This document shows positions 62,517-64,000 of a stretch of 64,000 bases of DNA, piece after piece. Each line of letters opens with the position of its first letter. The first letter of the stretch is position 1. The DNA comes from Rhodanobacteraceae bacterium (GTDB lineage Bacteria > Pseudomonadota > Gammaproteobacteria > Xanthomonadales > Rhodanobacteraceae). The stretch is from NCBI GenBank assembly GCA_027019085.1, contig JALUXG010000012.1, forward strand, positions 20,190-84,189, given 5' to 3'. Position numbers and translations under genes: made by a program. A model generated the notes under the pieces. It had not been told where the DNA came from. It ran no database searches and saw only the letters and a list, made by a program, of their open reading frames with translations.

Positions 62517-63002
62517 ATGGCCAAGAACAAGGACACATCGGGCAAGGGCGGCAGCACCATAGCCCTGAACAAGCGCGCCCGGCACGAGTACCACATCGAC
62601 AAGCGCTACGAGTGCGGCATTGCCCTGCAAGGCTGGGAAGTCAAGGCCCTGCGTGCCGGAAGGATCAACTTCGGCGACAGTTACGCGATCATCAAGGGCC
62701 GCGAAATCTACCTGTTCGGCACCTCGATCCCACCGCTGATCTCGGCCTCGACCCATGTGGTGGCCGACGACCGCCGCACCCGCAAGCTCTTGCTCAACCG
62801 GCGCGAGATCGACGAACTGATCGGCGCCGTCGAGCGCAAGGGCTATACCCTCGTCCCCACCGCCCTGTACTGGAAGCAGAACCGGGTCAAGCTGGAACTG
62901 GGCCTGGCGCGCGGCAAGAAAGAGCACGACAAGCGCGAAGCCGAGAAGGAACGCGACTGGAACCGCGAGAAGCAGCGCATCATGCATGCGCGCAACGCCT
63001 GA
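62517..63002 (+). CDS. smpB: SsrA-binding protein SmpB
   Basis: 161 residues. '[20 protein letters not shown]' opens the OB fold; '[20 protein letters not shown]' is the family signature; the C-terminal '[20 protein letters not shown]' is the helix that enters the A-site. It brings tmRNA to stalled ribosomes. The tmRNA gene follows, with its own promoter, on the same strand. Confidence 0.97.
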   Translation: MAKNKDTSGKGGSTIALNKRARHEYHIDKRYECGIALQGWEVKALRAGRINFGDSYAIIKGREIYLFGTSIPPLISASTHVVADDRRTRKLLLNRREIDELIGAVERKGYTLVPTALYWKQNRVKLELGLARGKKEHDKREAEKERDWNREKQRIMHARNA

Positions 63003-63032
63003 ACCAGCGCCGAAACCGATATCCACCAAGGC

Positions 63033-63060
63033 TTGAATACGGCGATATCACCTATATACT
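63033..63060 (+). promoter_or_regulatory. Promoter of ssrA
   Basis: TTGAAT, 16 bases, TATACT. The start near 63067 is about 20 bases before the mature tmRNA 5' end, which fits processing by RNase P. Confidence 0.7.
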
Positions 63061-63087
63061 GACTCCTGCCAACACACTGATTTCCCC

Positions 63088-63443
<356 letters not shown>

Positions 63444-63448
63444 ATAAC

Positions 63449-63479
63449 AAAACCCCAACCGTTCCCGGTTGGGGTTTTT
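63449..63479 (+). terminator. Terminator of ssrA
   Basis: AAAACCCCAACCG / CGGTTGGGG arms with loop TTCC and a run of five T, directly after the tmRNA 3' end. Confidence 0.92.
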
Positions 63480-63873
63480 AATTCGCGCCATCCCTGGCGC
63501 TCCCCTTCGGGCCGTCGCTTCGCGACGTTCGGCGCCGCTCCTGCGGCGCACGTCTTGCCTGATCGCGCCGGTTCCCGCGTGTTCTTGGGGGTTCCTGCGG
63601 AAGCCTGCGGACTGCACCGGTCAGCCTTCCAGCCCGTTCCGGGCCATATTCCACTCTCTCCTGGCCATTCCTCGCTCCGGCCTCGCTCCCTGAAACTGGC
63701 CCGAAGTCCGCAAAGGCCGCGATCGCACCCATTACAGATCAATGGGTTACGCGCAGACGAATCAAGTGGTTGGATTGCAGCATAGGGTGGCGACGGAAAC
63801 GCTTCGGTTGCGTTTCGTCGGTAGTGATCGAGCACTACCGACACCTTGCAACGCAGAAGTACGTGCTTGGATG
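63480..63873. other. Non-coding region between ssrA and an IS66-type element
   Basis: 394 bases with no supported gene. The long minus-strand frame that crosses it also crosses tmRNA and is a shadow. Near the right end are two overlapping inverted repeats (63791-63820 and 63817-63842). There is no integrase and no copy of the tmRNA 3' end. Confidence 0.5.
63791..63842. repeat. Two overlapping inverted repeats next to the IS end
   Basis: The first pairs CGACGGAAACGC with GCGTTTCGTCG (one bulged base). The second pairs GTCGGTAGTG with CACTACCGAC, perfect over ten bases. They share GTCG, so only one can form fully at a time. They could be a REP-like element, the remnant of an older mobile element or an RNA switch. 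Confidence 0.5.
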
Positions 63874-64000
63874 GTAAGCGCCCGGTGACGTCACCTTGAC
63901 CTGTCAGGTCGATGGTGCCAGCGGCAGCAACGTGTCGATGTCGCGGTCTTTGGTGGTCGGTAGGCGGGTCAGCACGTCGGTCAGCCAGGCATGCGGCTCG
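63874..64000 (-). mobile_element. IS66-family insertion sequence, terminal part
   Basis: The end begins with GTAAGCG, the usual start of IS66-family terminal inverted repeats, at 63874. The eight bases before it (63866-63873) would be the target duplication. The tail of the transposase lies inside. The rest is beyond the window. Confidence 0.72.
63904..64000 (-). CDS. IS66-family transposase, C-terminal fragment
   Basis: The last 31 residues of a frame that enters from the right edge on the minus strand: 'EPHAWLTDVLTRLPTTKD' then 'RDIDTLLPLAP'. This is the characteristic C-terminal segment of IS66 transposases (P-x-A-W/Y-L-x-D-V-L ... I-D-x-L-L-P). The stop lies about 30 bases inside the terminal repeat. 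Whether the element is intact cannot be seen. Confidence 0.75.
   Translation of the reverse strand, partial: EPHAWLTDVLTRLPTTKDRDIDTLLPLAPST

Overview
This 64 kb, GC-rich, densely coded window looks chromosomal and comes from a gammaproteobacterium, most likely of the order Xanthomonadales (Rhodanobacteraceae or a relative). The signs are an RNase E with a long disordered tail, divergent fur/bamE (omlA), a 41-residue zinc-free L36 paralogue, the LapA/LapB pair, RF2 with a programmed frameshift, and an ssrA tag of ANDSNYALAA. No CRISPR array, prophage or tRNA gene is visible. The one clear mobile element is the end of an IS66-family insertion sequence at the right edge.

Layout. 1-3.2 kb: the tail of pxpA, then lptG behind an ArnT-like glycosyltransferase (minus strand) with a long AT-rich leader. 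3.2-7.8 kb: a molybdenum hydroxylase cluster (Tat-exported large subunit, 2Fe-2S subunit, MocA-like nucleotidyltransferase, XdhC-like maturation factor). 8-12 kb: a PAS-GGDEF-EAL-receiver protein convergent with a histidine kinase/response regulator pair. 12.3-14.1 kb: a small membrane protein, a candidate C-rich small RNA divergent from a LysR-type regulator, and rpmJ2. 14.2-19.3 kb: agmatine deiminase and N-carbamoylputrescine amidase around a PEBP lipoprotein, then a TraB-family protein and a di-haem cytochrome. 19.3-37.5 kb: mixed housekeeping and accessory genes (nfuA, phhB, rluC/rne, an MpaB-like oxygenase, thpR, an OmpA lipoprotein, a glutamate-synthase-like flavoprotein, two rRNA modification enzymes, NfeD/slipin, a sulfotransferase, an S10 peptidase, GST, an MBL hydrolase).

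37.5-54.4 kb is one long minus-strand run. In transcription order it reads lysS, yciI-like, bolA-like, smc, zipA, cmk, rpsA, ihfB, lapA, lapB, a WecA-like transferase, a WbpM-like dehydratase, galU, an FAD oxidoreductase and csaA. It joins translation, chromosome segregation, division and lipopolysaccharide supply. 54.7-56.5 kb holds two tandem plus-strand genes for secreted proteins of a family I do not recognise. They sit between prfB and lysS, which are neighbours in many proteobacteria. 57.7-64 kb: a SpoIIAA-like protein, a divergent NarL-type regulator and MASE1-like kinase, a GGA-rich structured intergenic RNA candidate, fur/bamE, rnfH-ratA, smpB-ssrA, then the IS66 end.

The most interesting signals are in three places. 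First, at 12718-12841 (minus) a probable small RNA has a sigma70-like promoter, two C-rich loops complementary to Shine-Dalgarno sequences, and a terminator, and it faces a LysR-type regulator. Second, at 60590-60752 (plus) a hairpin-rich, GGA-rich probable RNA resembles CsrA/RsmA-sequestering RNAs. Third, the duplicated secreted two-repeat proteins lie between prfB and lysS. Starts, promoters and structures were read by eye, without database searches.
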